From Neoceratodus forsteri (taxonomy: Eukaryota; Chordata; Ceratodontiformes; Ceratodontidae), in the NCBI GenBank assembly GCA_016271365.2, contig CM057453.1, positions 501,121,001-501,185,000 of the forward strand: 64,000 bases of DNA, given 5' to 3'. The position numbers and the translations under genes are program-made. The notes beneath the pieces are model-generated. The model worked only from the letters and a program-made list of their open reading frames with translations. It searched no databases and was not told the origin of the DNA. Numbering within the stretch: position 1 is the stretch's first letter; each line of letters starts with the position of its first letter. Shown here in pieces: positions 1 through 9,033 of this stretch.

Positions 1-830
1 TGTTTAATAGATATGGATGTCTTAGAAAAAGTGGAGGAGCCGACAATGTGGGTTCACTCCCTGGTGATAATTGAGAAACAAGATGGGTCACTATGTTTGT
101 GTTTGGACCCAAAAGAGTTAAATGCAAGCATTAAAAGAGAGCATTTCCACATTCCCACTAAACATTAAATTCTAAATGAAATGGCAGCGGTCAAGTATTT
201 TTCAATTTTGGATGCCTCCTTGGGAGTCTGGAAAATGCCTCTAATGCCAGAAAGTGTACACTTATGTAACACTCTTTATGGGAGGCATTGTTTTAAGACT
301 GCCATTTGGCATCTGCTCTACACCTGAAATTTTCCACAGAACAATGCAACAACTGCTAGAAGGCATGGAAGGGGTTAATATTTACATTGATGAGCTCTTG
401 CTCTGGGCCTCCTCCAAGGATCAACATGACACCAGACTGAGACAAGTTTTACAAGTTGTCAGGGAAACAGGTTTTAAGCTTAACAGAGAAAAATGTCAGA
501 TAAGGAAGTGTGAAATCCTCTATCTCAGAGAAGTCCTCTCAGGGCAAGGGGTGAAACCTGACCTTGCCAAAGTGTTAACTGTAAACAGGATTCTGCAACC
601 CAAAACAAAGAAAGATTTACAGCAGTTTCTGGGACTGGTGAATTATTTGGGGAAATTCATTAATAATCTAACTGACAAAATGTGCAATCTGAGAAAATTG
701 CTAATTAAGTCAGCCACATGGGTTTGAATGACTGCACATGAGCAGGACTCTACGGAAATCAAAAAGACTACTGACTACAGCACCAGCCTTGTGATATTTT
801 GATATCACTTGTCAGACTAAGTTTCCACTG
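1..830 (+). pseudogene. Ty3/Gypsy reverse transcriptase, 5' fragment of a broken pol gene
   Basis: This is the reverse transcriptase part of a Gypsy LTR-retrotransposon polyprotein, which copies element RNA into DNA. From base 1 the frame reads RT sequence until a TAA at 166-168. After a frameshift it continues as an open stretch at 254-727. That stretch carries the Gypsy signature LPFGICSTPE and the catalytic box as YIDE, where YxDD is expected, so the second aspartate is changed. A thumb/connection region follows (KKDLQQFLGLVNYLGKF). The sequence then runs towards RNase H up to a small insertion at 831. The 5' part of the element lies outside the window. The pieces at 3155, 3690 and 6770 belong to the same copy. 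Confidence 0.9.
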
Positions 831-1050
831 TTCCACCGATGGAACGCACCTGCCTGAGTGCGCCCATCATTAGGGTGCCAGGGATTTCATTTCACCTCCC
901 GCTTCACATCCGGGGGGCTCTGCCCCCAAAGCCCCCACAACTATATATCCTAATTCTAGGGGTTGGACCTCGGGAAAGGGGTGGAGATTTCTGAAATTTG
1001 GCGCCCTATTGACGGGCGCACTCAGACTGGCACATGGATGGCTGGAAAGG
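831..1050. mobile_element. 220-bp MITE-like insertion with inverted ends and 11-bp target duplication
   Basis: The Gypsy reading frame is interrupted exactly between two copies of agtttccactg (820-830 and 1051-1061). Joining across one copy restores the expected RT to RNase H passage. Inside, ctgagtgcgccc near 853 is matched by its imperfect inverse near 1010-1025, and the similarity extends outwards towards the ends, so the insert has long imperfect terminal inverted repeats and no coding capacity. A 9-11 bp duplication is typical of Mutator-like DNA transposons. That superfamily assignment is inference. Confidence 0.65.
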
Positions 1051-1117
1051 AGTTTCCACTGATGCGTCAAAGGATGGCATTGGAGCAGTTTTCCTGCAGT
1101 TAAGAACTAGCAGCTGG

Positions 1118-3139
1118 GGCGCGTGGCTAGCAGCCTAGTGGGATAGATGTGTGTGCCTTGAGCTCCTCGCATCAGACCAAAAAACAGATAGAAATAGCAG
1201 AGAAAAAGAGAAAAGTTTTGCAGCCTGACAGAATTACCAGAAAGGTGGCTACTGTATAAATACAGAAAAGCAGTTTGAATTGCAATGGGAAGACCAAAAG
1301 GAGCTGGAAAAACAGATGCAGCAGGTGGCTTCTTAGGGCCGGGGAAACCACTATTGGAGAAACCCAATGAGGAGAGGACGAGAGAGTTAGCAAATTCTGA
1401 TTCCCTGCAATGAGCCATAAATTTACTCACCACCACTATCCAGAAGCTCAACAAAAAACTAGATGTGCAAAATGACAAAATTGTGATAATAGAGCAGAGA
1501 ATGGAGGCAATGGCAGGTGCAGCAGCAGACCTTGAGTGCATGGCCGGGAGAGCACTGGCAGCTACTTCTACAGCAATAAAGAAGCAGGCCCTAATCTGCA
1601 GCAGAACTGAGCAATTGGAAAACTTGGCTCACTCAGCTAACGTTCGAATTCTGGGATACCAGAGGAGACAGAAATGAATGATCTCTCTATCTTTTTGGAG
1701 CGGTGGTTCCCCGAGGCACTGGGACTGGGATTTGTGGTGCCAATCATAAAGGCATATAGAATCATGCTCCACAGAGTTGCCAGCAACTTGGGGGGCCCTC
1801 GTACATTCCTGATGACAACGACAACTTCCACCCTACTAGACCAGATACTTAATGCTGCCAGAGAAGCATCACCAGTGATGCTAGCGGACAGAAGGATTCT
1901 TTTCATTGTGGATTATTCATACGCTACAAGTATGCGCCGCAAAGCATACGAAGGAGTGGCCACAAAACTCAAAGCAGCAGGTATTGTGTATAGAATATCT
2001 TTCTCCGGTTGCCTACAATTTACTTACTTAGATAAAATGTACTTGTTTATAGACACTAAGGCAGCGGGGGAATTAGCAGCAAAACTTTCCAACAAGTCAC
2101 AGGAGGTATCGCAGGGAACTGATATGGAGAGCCAGGAGGAGGTTAACTCTGACTGAACTTCTGGGACTATTGATACAGTAGCAAATGTCATGGTTAATTG
2201 AATGGTGCTCCAGTATCTGTTTTGATGGGTATTCAGTAAGGCCTGTGGTTTAAAATGGCTTGTGCAACCCTATGTTCCTGAGCTTAAGGTGTCATAATTA
2301 GCTGTATAGCATCAGGGCTTGTGGTTCCCATTTTATCCCCTATGTCAAGCAGAATCGGGGCAATGTCTTCTTGTTATTTTCTTCTCTTTTTTCTGCAATT
2401 CAATAATGGCTAAATGTGTAAGCTCTAGCAGTTAAATGGGTTCACATAGTATGTACAGAGGCTCATTGAGGTAAAATGGTGGCTGAGTGAGGGAAGGTGA
2501 TCCCCTAGTGTTAAGTTTAAAATGATGGGTAGACTGTTGACTGTGTAACATGAGTAGTAAGAGTTGGTACGCATGTATTGGGGGTTTAATGTCTCACTAA
2601 TGCTGCCAAGAGTACTTTGAAATGATAAGCTGCTAAATGTGGTCCTGATTAGGTAGGCTATTGGGGTTGTTTTGTTGCCTGGATTTTAAAATGGAACCTA
2701 GTAGCATAAGTGTTTATCTGGATTAGAAACTAACCCTCTAGTATGCATATTAATGTTATTTGTTTAACTGTGAAGAGCAACTATAAAAATATTTCTTGAT
2801 CTGAGGTTCAGATGAGTTTGAGGGTGATGTGTTTTTTACCTTTTAGAGATGGTAATTGGGAATCTGATTATAGTAAAGCCCCTTGAGCTTGTGTAGTCAG
2901 CTGGTGGTATATAAGAAAATTGAGGTTATTTCCCGGATGAGCTTTGGCCACAGCATGGCCACAAGGTGTATTAATTCTAGTTAGTTTAATGTAGCTTTGC
3001 CCCTCATGTTGTCGAAGTAGAAATGTGCAATAAATATTCTAAATTAATGACTGGTGTAAGTATTGAAGTGAAGTGCCATTTCTTGTAAGCATGTATGGTA
3101 TGTATCTGCTACTAAATGCAATACAAATAAATTAAAAAA
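1118..3139 (+). mobile_element. L1-like element with ORF1 only (HAL1-like), inserted in Gypsy RNase H
   Basis: The insert is flanked by agaactagcagctgg (1103-1117) and agagctagcagctgg (3140-3154), a 15-bp target duplication with one mismatch, and ends with an A-rich tail (attaaaaaaa). Removing it rejoins the Gypsy RNase H frame. It has a 5' leader, an L1-type ORF1 (about 1390-2156) and a roughly 980-bp AT-rich 3' region without endonuclease or RT. The motif ttgagctcct near its 5' end is shared with the second ORF1-only element at 31354-32947. Mobilisation by L1 machinery in trans is inferred. Confidence 0.75.
1390..2156 (+). pseudogene. L1-type ORF1 protein, frameshifted
   Basis: This encodes an L1 ORF1-like RNA-binding protein (Transposase_22 type). 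In L1 elements that protein coats the RNA and acts as a chaperone. The first part (1465-1677) is an alpha-helical, probably coiled-coil segment ending in the RRM entry motif NVRILG. A frameshift near 1655 leads into 1674-2156, with the RRM/C-terminal body (FLERWFPEALGL, IKAYRI, then a (G/N)PRTFL strand) and an acidic tail. The organisation matches the intact ORF1 on the minus strand at 31930-32799, where the same landmarks occur (FLKNWFPQTLQL, YKAYRI, NPRTTL). One frameshift makes it non-functional. Confidence 0.8.
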
Positions 3140-3154
3140 AGAGCTAGCAGCTGG

Positions 3155-3457
3155 AGACTTGTTGCCTATGCATCCAGAGCCTTTACTAAAACAGAATACA
3201 AATATGCCCAAACTGAAAAGGAAATCTTGGCCATAGCCTCTGGATGTGATGCTTTTCATAATTACATTTATGGAACCTCCTTTGTGATAGAAACAGATCA
3301 CAAACCACTGACCAGATCACAAACTACTGACTTATGGCAGGCACCTCCAGGAATTCAAAGACTTTTAATCAAATTACAGAAGTACGATTACCAGATAGAA
3401 TACATGGCAGGAAACCACCTGTTTGTGGCGGGATGCATTGTCATGAACATGGGATGA
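3155..3457 (+). pseudogene. Ty3/Gypsy RNase H domain (second part)
   Basis: This continues the Gypsy pol gene from 1062-1117 (DASKDGIGAVFLQ) after the ORF1-only insert. RNase H degrades the RNA strand of the RNA-DNA hybrid during retrotransposition. Visible landmarks are YAQTEKEILAI, the ETDHKPL box carrying the TDH signature, and IEYMAGNH, the usual end of the domain. A stop follows at 3455-3457. In 3458-3690 only scattered coding remnants lead into the integrase. The domain is recognisable over its whole length but split. Confidence 0.88.
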
Positions 3458-3689
3458 AACACACAGGATCACAGATTGAAGCAGGAAAACCGAAATGGAC
3501 GTTCACATAAACAGAATAAAGACTTCTGGAGCAGTCTCACTGCAGAGGTGAAGCTGAAACGGCAGCCGATGAAGTGTTACAGGCTGTAATGACAGCAATG
3601 CAAAATGGATGCAAAGGACAATACAACTGACACAGGTATGTGCCATTTCAGACAGAATTGTAGTTCCCAGCACCCTAAGAAAGAACATG

Positions 3690-4332
3690 CTGCATAAAAT
3701 TCATGAAGCTCACACAGGCATTGGAAAATATAAATACAGAGTCAGACAAGAAGTGTACTGACCAGGAATTACTAAAGATGTGGAAAATACAGTGTTGACT
3801 GGGTGTGTATGTCAGAAATACAGGCCTGCACTGCTGAGAGAACTTTTAATTACAGACTCAGAAAATGCCAAAGTGTGGTAGAAAGTTGGAGTAGATTTGT
3901 TTATGCTAGAAGGCAGAGAGTACATGGCTGTGTTTGATGCTTTCTCCTATTACTCAGAAGTAGTGAAACTAAAGACACCTACATTAAATCAAGTGATACA
4001 GGAACCTAAAGTAATCTTTACAAGATTTGGGATATAACAGGTTGTAAGGACTGACAATGGACTGCAGTTTGCAAGTGCAGAATTTAAAGCTTTTGCAAAG
4101 TCGTACGGGTTCCACCACATCAACTCCAGCCCCATCTAGCCACAGGGAAATGGACTGGCAGATGCTGGAGTCAAAATCATAAAAATGCTCCTAAAAAAGG
4201 CTACTGAGGAAAACACAGACCCATACATTGCATTACTGAATTACAGAGCAACACCATTAGCATGTGACAATTCCCCGGCTGAACTGCTACTGGGATATCA
4301 GATTTGTACCCGATTACCTAAGATTAAACATA
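3690..4332 (+). pseudogene. Ty3/Gypsy integrase, zinc-binding and catalytic core
   Basis: Integrase joins element DNA into the host genome. The HHCC zinc finger is visible as LHKIHEAHTG followed by CVCQKYRP. The catalytic core shows the first aspartate in VGVDLFML and the second in VRTDNG. The third catalytic position, normally Glu in QGNGLAEAGVK, reads QGNGLADAGVK, a Glu-to-Asp change. At least three in-frame stops are present (after VY, after FGI and after SSPI), so it is dead. It is cut off at about 4332 by the CR1-like LINE and resumes at about 6770. Confidence 0.88.
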
Positions 4333-4822
4333 GATACATAGATACATAGACAGTGTCGGCAAATAAGGGCCTATGGCCCACCCAGTCTGCCCATTTGAGC
4401 TTGTAAGTTCAGTTTATGTTTTCCTAGAAGTCTGTTGCCCCTTACCCCTGACCTCCAGAATTCCTTTATGTCTATCCCATGCATTCTTAAATCCCATGAT
4501 TGTTTCAGCCCCCACCACTTCCTCTGGCAGGGTGTTCCACTTGTCCACCACCTGTTCTGTGAAGAAATTCTTCCTCACGTTCCTCTGAATCATCCTCCCT
4601 CCAACTTCATCCCATGCCCTCTAGTCCTGGAATATCTTTTTGCTTAAAATAGTGTATTCCTGCACCCTGTTCCTCCCTGTAAGATACTTGTATGTCTCTA
4701 TCATATCCCTCTCCTCCTCTCCTCCGGGAGTACATGTTCAGTTCCTTCAACCTGTCCTCATAGGACTTGTGATGCAATCCATGCACCATCTTTGTTGCCC
4801 TCCTCAGACCTTCTCACCCTGT

Positions 4823-5413
4823 CTATGTCCCACGTAGGGTATGGTCTCCAGAACTGTACACTGTACTCCAGGTGGGGCCTATTAATGTCTTGTATAGTGG
4901 AATTATGACCTCCTTTTCCTGCTGGTGATGCCCCTGCCCATGCATCCCCAGCATCCTATTTGCTTTACCTGCTACCTTGTCACACTGTTTCCCTACCTTG
5001 AGGTCATCAGAGATGATAACCCCAAGATCCCTTTCCTGCTTGGTGCATGCTATATCCTCACCCCCCAACTGATATATTGTGCCAGGGTTTTTGTGCCCCA
5101 TATGCATTATCTTGCACTTCTTTGCATTGAATTTCAACCGCCAAAACCCTGACCATTCTTCAAGTTTCTGCAGGTCTCTTCTCTTTCTGTCTACACCCTC
5201 TGATGTGTCTACTCTGTTACAGAGCTTTGTGTCATCAGCGAACAGTAAAATTCTGCCTTCTAGGTCCTGCGCAATGTCACTGATGATGTTGAATAGGACC
5301 GGTCCCAGCACTGATCCCTGTGGTACCCCACTGGTCACTCTTTCCTCTGTGGAGTGACAGCCATTTACCACCACCCTCTGTGTCCTGCCACCCAGCCAGT
5401 TACCTACCACCAC
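4823..5413 (-). pseudogene. CR1-like LINE ORF2: reverse transcriptase C-terminal half
   Basis: This is LINE reverse transcriptase used for target-primed reverse transcription. The open stretch starts with NWLGGRTQRV, then shows SGVPQGSVLGPVLF (RT motif 4), LLFADDTKL (the catalytic F-A-D-D box, intact), FNAKKCKIMHMG and ERDLGVIISDDLK, all in the order typical of CR1/L2-clade elements. It ends in the C-terminal region after IPLYKTLIGP. The N-terminal half of RT lies upstream on this strand (5420-6440) but is broken by several frameshifts and is not read continuously. Confidence 0.85.
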
Positions 5414-6439
5414 ACTACTGTCCTGCCTACACCCATATTCCCCAGTTTGTGTAATAGTCTTCTATGTGCACAGTGTCAGAGGCCTTGCTGAAGTCCAGAT
5501 AGGTCATGTCCACTGCCCTCTCCTGATCCACCTCCCTAGTCACCCAGTCAAAAATTCAACGAGGATGGTCTGACATGACCTCCCTGGTGAAACCACGCTG
5601 CCTTGGGTCCTGTAGGTCCATTGACAACCAGATGTTCCACCAATCTCTCCTTCAGTAGTGCTTCCATGATCTTTCCACTACCGAGGTGAGGCTGACTGGT
5701 CTGTAGTTCTCTTCCTCTTTGTTCCCACCTTTGTCAAGGGGACTACATCTGCTGTCCTCCAGTCTTTGGGTATCTCCTGTTTCCAGTGATCGGCTAAACA
5801 GGATAGCCAGAGGTTCAGCCACCACCTCTCTTAGTTCTTTAAGGACCCTTGCACCCCATCTGGCCCCATTGCTTTATCAACTTTATTACTTCCAGTTCCT
5901 TCAGGACCCTTTCTCGTAAAGGGACTTGTGTCCATTTCTGCACCATTCTCACCCTTGTACTCCCTTTAGACCCATTACCCTCCTCTTCCTCAGTAAAGAC
6001 TGAGCAAAATACCTGTTCAATATGTCAGCTTTACTATTGTCATCCTCCACGCGCCCCCATCCTCCCCTCTTCAGTTTCACTATCCCTCCTTGCCTTTTCT
6101 TTTTCACTTCTATGTACTTGTAAAAGGTTTTGTCCCTCTGCCCACTGATTTTGCAGTGTGTTCTTCTATCTGAGCTTTGGCTTCCTCTTACTGACCTCCC
6201 TGCCTCCCTTTGCTTCTCCTGGTACTTCTCCCTATCCCCTTCTGCCTGTGTCTTTTGTATTGCCTGAATGCAATCTTTTGGCTTTCACTTTGCTACCCTT
6301 TGAAAACCATAATGGTCTCTCTTCCTTTTCCTCTTGCTAACCTGCTTAATGCATAATTCTGTTTTTCTTGTAATCCCTTTTAAATACTGCCCACTGTTCC
6401 TCAACCCCTGATTCCTGCCCCATTCTCTTAATGCCTCTT

Positions 6440-6750
6440 TCAAGTATCTCCCCATTTTCCCAAAGTCTGCCCCCTAAAATCCAGGATACATGTTTTTGTG
6501 TGGTTTGGTTCTGCTCTTTCTGTGATTTCAAACCACAATGACTGGTGGTCACTGTTCCCCAGGTGCTCCCCCACTGTTACCCCCATCACACTGTCCCTGT
6601 TTGTGAGCACAAGGTCCAGTATTGCCTTCTGCCGAGTTGGTTCCATGACCAGTTGCTTGAGGAAGGCACCCTGAAGGGAGTCCAGGATAAATCTGCTCCT
6701 AGTTGATGCTGCTGCTGGGATGCTCCAGTCCATGTCTGGAATATTGAAGT
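6440..6750 (-). pseudogene. CR1-like LINE ORF2: endonuclease C-terminal fragment
   Basis: This is the end of the apurinic-type endonuclease that nicks the target DNA. It starts at the DFNIPDMDW box (the GDFN motif, first residue changed by the truncation point) and continues through ILDLVLTNRD to the SDHQ catalytic histidine box (LGNSDHQSLWFEI). The upstream catalytic motifs are absent because the copy is 5'-truncated here. The frame belongs to the same LINE copy as the RT at 4823-5413. Confidence 0.82.
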
Positions 6751-6769
6751 CAACTGACATACTGCCAAT

Positions 6770-7323
6770 AAAAGTGTACTGAAGAAAAAGACAATGCAAT
6801 TCAAGAAACAACATGATACCTATGACAGAACAGCAAAGGAGCACAAGGTGCTGCAACCAGGAAACCTGCCAGGGTGAGAAGTGAGGGTTGCTGGGGAGGA
6901 CTGGCAGTCATTCAGAGGCTTGTGGCTCCAAGATCCTATCTGGTACTTACTGAAAGTGGACAACAGTTCAGACAAAACAAAAGACATTTAATGCCAATGC
7001 TGACCCACTCAGGACATGTTCTTGCACCACAAGGGACAGTACCTACCAAGGCTATGTATGAATCTGAGGAACTCAGGGAGTGGTCAGAACAACACTATGA
7101 GGAGAGAGGATTGCCTATGACTGAGGAACGTGTACAGGAAAGAAATCCTACTGTCCCACACATGGCTCTGCCTGACTGTCCTGTCAGACAAAAACACAAA
7201 ACTGACCTGATACCTAGTGTTCAGAGGTCTAATGAAATGGTTAATCAGGAGGCTTCTGAACACTCAGGCAGGTCAAGATGTGGGAGGCTAATAAAAAAGC
7301 CAAAGAGACTTATTGAAACCTAA
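6770..7323 (+). pseudogene. Ty3/Gypsy integrase C-terminal region
   Basis: This resumes the Gypsy pol frame after the LINE. Degraded sequence (YDRTAKEHKVLQPGN) leads into an open stretch from 6874. That stretch holds the C-terminal beta-barrel signature APRSYLVLTESGQQFRQNKRHL, typical of vertebrate Gypsy integrases, followed by a polar tail ending KKPKRLIET and a stop at 7321-7323. This marks the 3' end of pol. No LTR could be recognised downstream. Confidence 0.85.
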
Positions 7324-7472
7324 GTATAAAACAGTGCTGTAGTTAACATTCAGAACGAGGGCTTCATGTTTAATGGTGTTATTCTTTTCTTTTCTTTTTT
7401 TTGTTGTTGTTTTGTTTTTGTGAATTCTGTTACAATATAAATGGATAGTGCATGCTACTTGTTAGAACTTAC

Positions 7473-7843
7473 TTAAAGCAGCAGTGCAACAAAAAAAGTT
7501 ATTCCAGAAACCTAATTTTCTGTTATGGTTATGAAAAATATTGGCACAGTTGTTGATTTGGGTTTTCAGGATACTTCCTATGCTGTGTACCGTACATTTG
7601 TATTTTTGTCTCGATTCTTACCTTCCACGGGTCATCAATATTATTTCTATGCAAAAATGAGGCAGACATCTTTTTTTTTTTTTTTTGAGAAACAATTATT
7701 TTAAAACTTTCATAAAATTCTTAAATGATAACAGAAATTGAAAATGTTACCACCAAAATAAACTGGAAGACATCTGGCATTGATTAGGAAGAAAAACAGT
7801 TGGGGTCAAATTTTAGTCCATTTTTGTTGCACTGCTGCTTTAA
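7473..7843. mobile_element. TTAA-flanked inverted-repeat element (MITE)
   Basis: The left end ttaaagcagcagtgcaac (7473-7490) is matched by its exact inverse at 7826-7843, giving perfect terminal inverted repeats that extend into an A/T run on both sides (23 bp in all). Both ends abut TTAA, the target of piggyBac-like transposons. The 371-bp interior is AT-rich and non-coding. Assignment to piggyBac rests only on the TTAA flank and is inference. Confidence 0.65.
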
Positions 7844-7919
7844 ATTAATGTTTATCTAGTTTACTTACTTAGTTAATGTTAACTTTACCAAAGGCAACAG
7901 ATTTGCTAAACCATATCCA

Positions 7920-8200
7920 TACCCAGAGCCGGCCTTAGGACCTCTCAGTCCCAGCAGTCATCAGTGGCCCCCTATTCATAGGGTCCCCCTACAAAAGCTG
8001 TGCAAGTCATCAGTCTTTGAAATGTAATGTTTGTTTTAATGTATGCACTTCATTCCCTGTTGAAAGATCATGCAAATGACATCACTGGGCTGAGTAGAAC
8101 CTGCCAACTATGCATCATAATGCTGTAAGAATACTCGCTAAGGTGCAGTCAAGGGCCCCCAGTGACTAATCCTGCTGGGGGCCCCAGATACATAACACCA
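7920..8200. other. Possible hAT-type non-autonomous element end with hairpin
   Basis: The segment begins cagagccggccttagg, which resembles hAT-type terminal repeats (CAGnGCCGGC), and contains a hairpin of gggcccccag and ctgctgggggccc at about 8153-8185. No convincing inverse of the left end was found at the right, so this may be a fragment. Confidence 0.3.
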
Positions 8201-8381
8201 ACTCTATCCATGCTGGTGACAAGACAAATTAGGTCATAAACATCTGGAGCAGGACTGAGTAGTGACTTTGGGTATCTCTCAGGTTACCTCCTCTCATGTA
8301 TGGTGGGATTTCGCTTGCAAATCCATTATGAGCTTCTTTATGACACTTAAAACACAAAGCAAATTTAATTTTATAATAGTG

Positions 8382-9022
8382 AAATGCTGGCCTGGTGGTG
8401 CTGAGGGTTGAGGTGCTGGATGCCACACCTCTTGCCACACTGGTGACCCGGGTTCGGGAATGAGCTCAGGCTGCCACGGGTCGGCATGGGAGGGAAGGGA
8501 TTGAGCAACCGGAGGACTGCTTTCCCTTCCTGGGGAGTTATCTGGGGTTAGCGCTGCTCCCGTGCGGCTCCTGGTGTTGTCCAGGGACAGTGCCAGAACA
8601 GGCGGCACTCAGCAAATGCTTGTAGGTGGAGCATGGGAGGGTGTAGGTGCATCAAGCACCATGGACGCCATTCCACATCTGTGCTCCAGGGGTGAAACCT
8701 TCAAGAAAGTCCCCGGCGGGCTGAGGAGGTGACAAGGGCTCCAGAGATCTGACCACACATCCCCAACACCAGACCACTGCTCCAGTGGTCCCCATCTTTA
8801 CCCAACAGGACAGACCCTTCTATTTTCAGGAAGATGCTGCCAAGGTAGGTGGGGCGGACCCTCCCTGGGGGGTGCTCTGGGGGACTGGAATGTCCTGGTA
8901 AGGGGTCCACTGGTGGTGGGATCTCAGCAGGGAGTAGCAGGCCACAGATTGAGTGTGCACCTCTGACAGATGCCTCAGAACTAGGTGCAAAAATAGAGTA
9001 TACAAACAAAAAAACAAAAAAA
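8382..9022 (+). mobile_element. Long tRNA-derived SINE with 11-bp target duplication
   Basis: The element is flanked by ttataatagtg at 8371-8381 and 9023-9033 and ends in an A-rich tail (acaaaaaaacaaaaaaa). Its head, from ctggcctggtggtgc to gacccgggttcggg, has the spacing of pol III A and B boxes and is shared with two further copies at 40091-40606 (+) and 40681-41061 (-). At about 640 bp it is long for a SINE. Open frames on both strands across 8294-9017 look incidental because they are not preserved in the other copies. Confidence 0.75.
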
Positions 9023-9033
9023 TTATAATAGTG

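Larger units (their letters stand above)
4333..6755 (-). mobile_element. 5'-truncated CR1-like LINE inserted in the Gypsy integrase
   Basis: This minus-strand LINE has its 3' end at the left, in an (acatagat)-type microsatellite tail followed by a conserved 3' segment (cggcaaataagggcc, then acccagtctgccc). CR1/L2 elements end in short repeats and not poly(A), which fits. At the right it begins inside the endonuclease domain near 6750, so the 5' end is missing. Gypsy coding resumes at about 6770. No clear target duplication was found. A related 3' tail occurs at 47526. Confidence 0.82.

Noticed and set aside
4373..6340. Series of + strand open frames through the CR1-like LINE
   Set aside because: They are the antisense of the LINE's RT and endonuclease, which has clear motifs on the minus strand.
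6874..7323. A separate gene starting at the ATG at 6874
   Set aside because: The frame is the C-terminal end of the Gypsy integrase; coding similarity begins upstream of that ATG.
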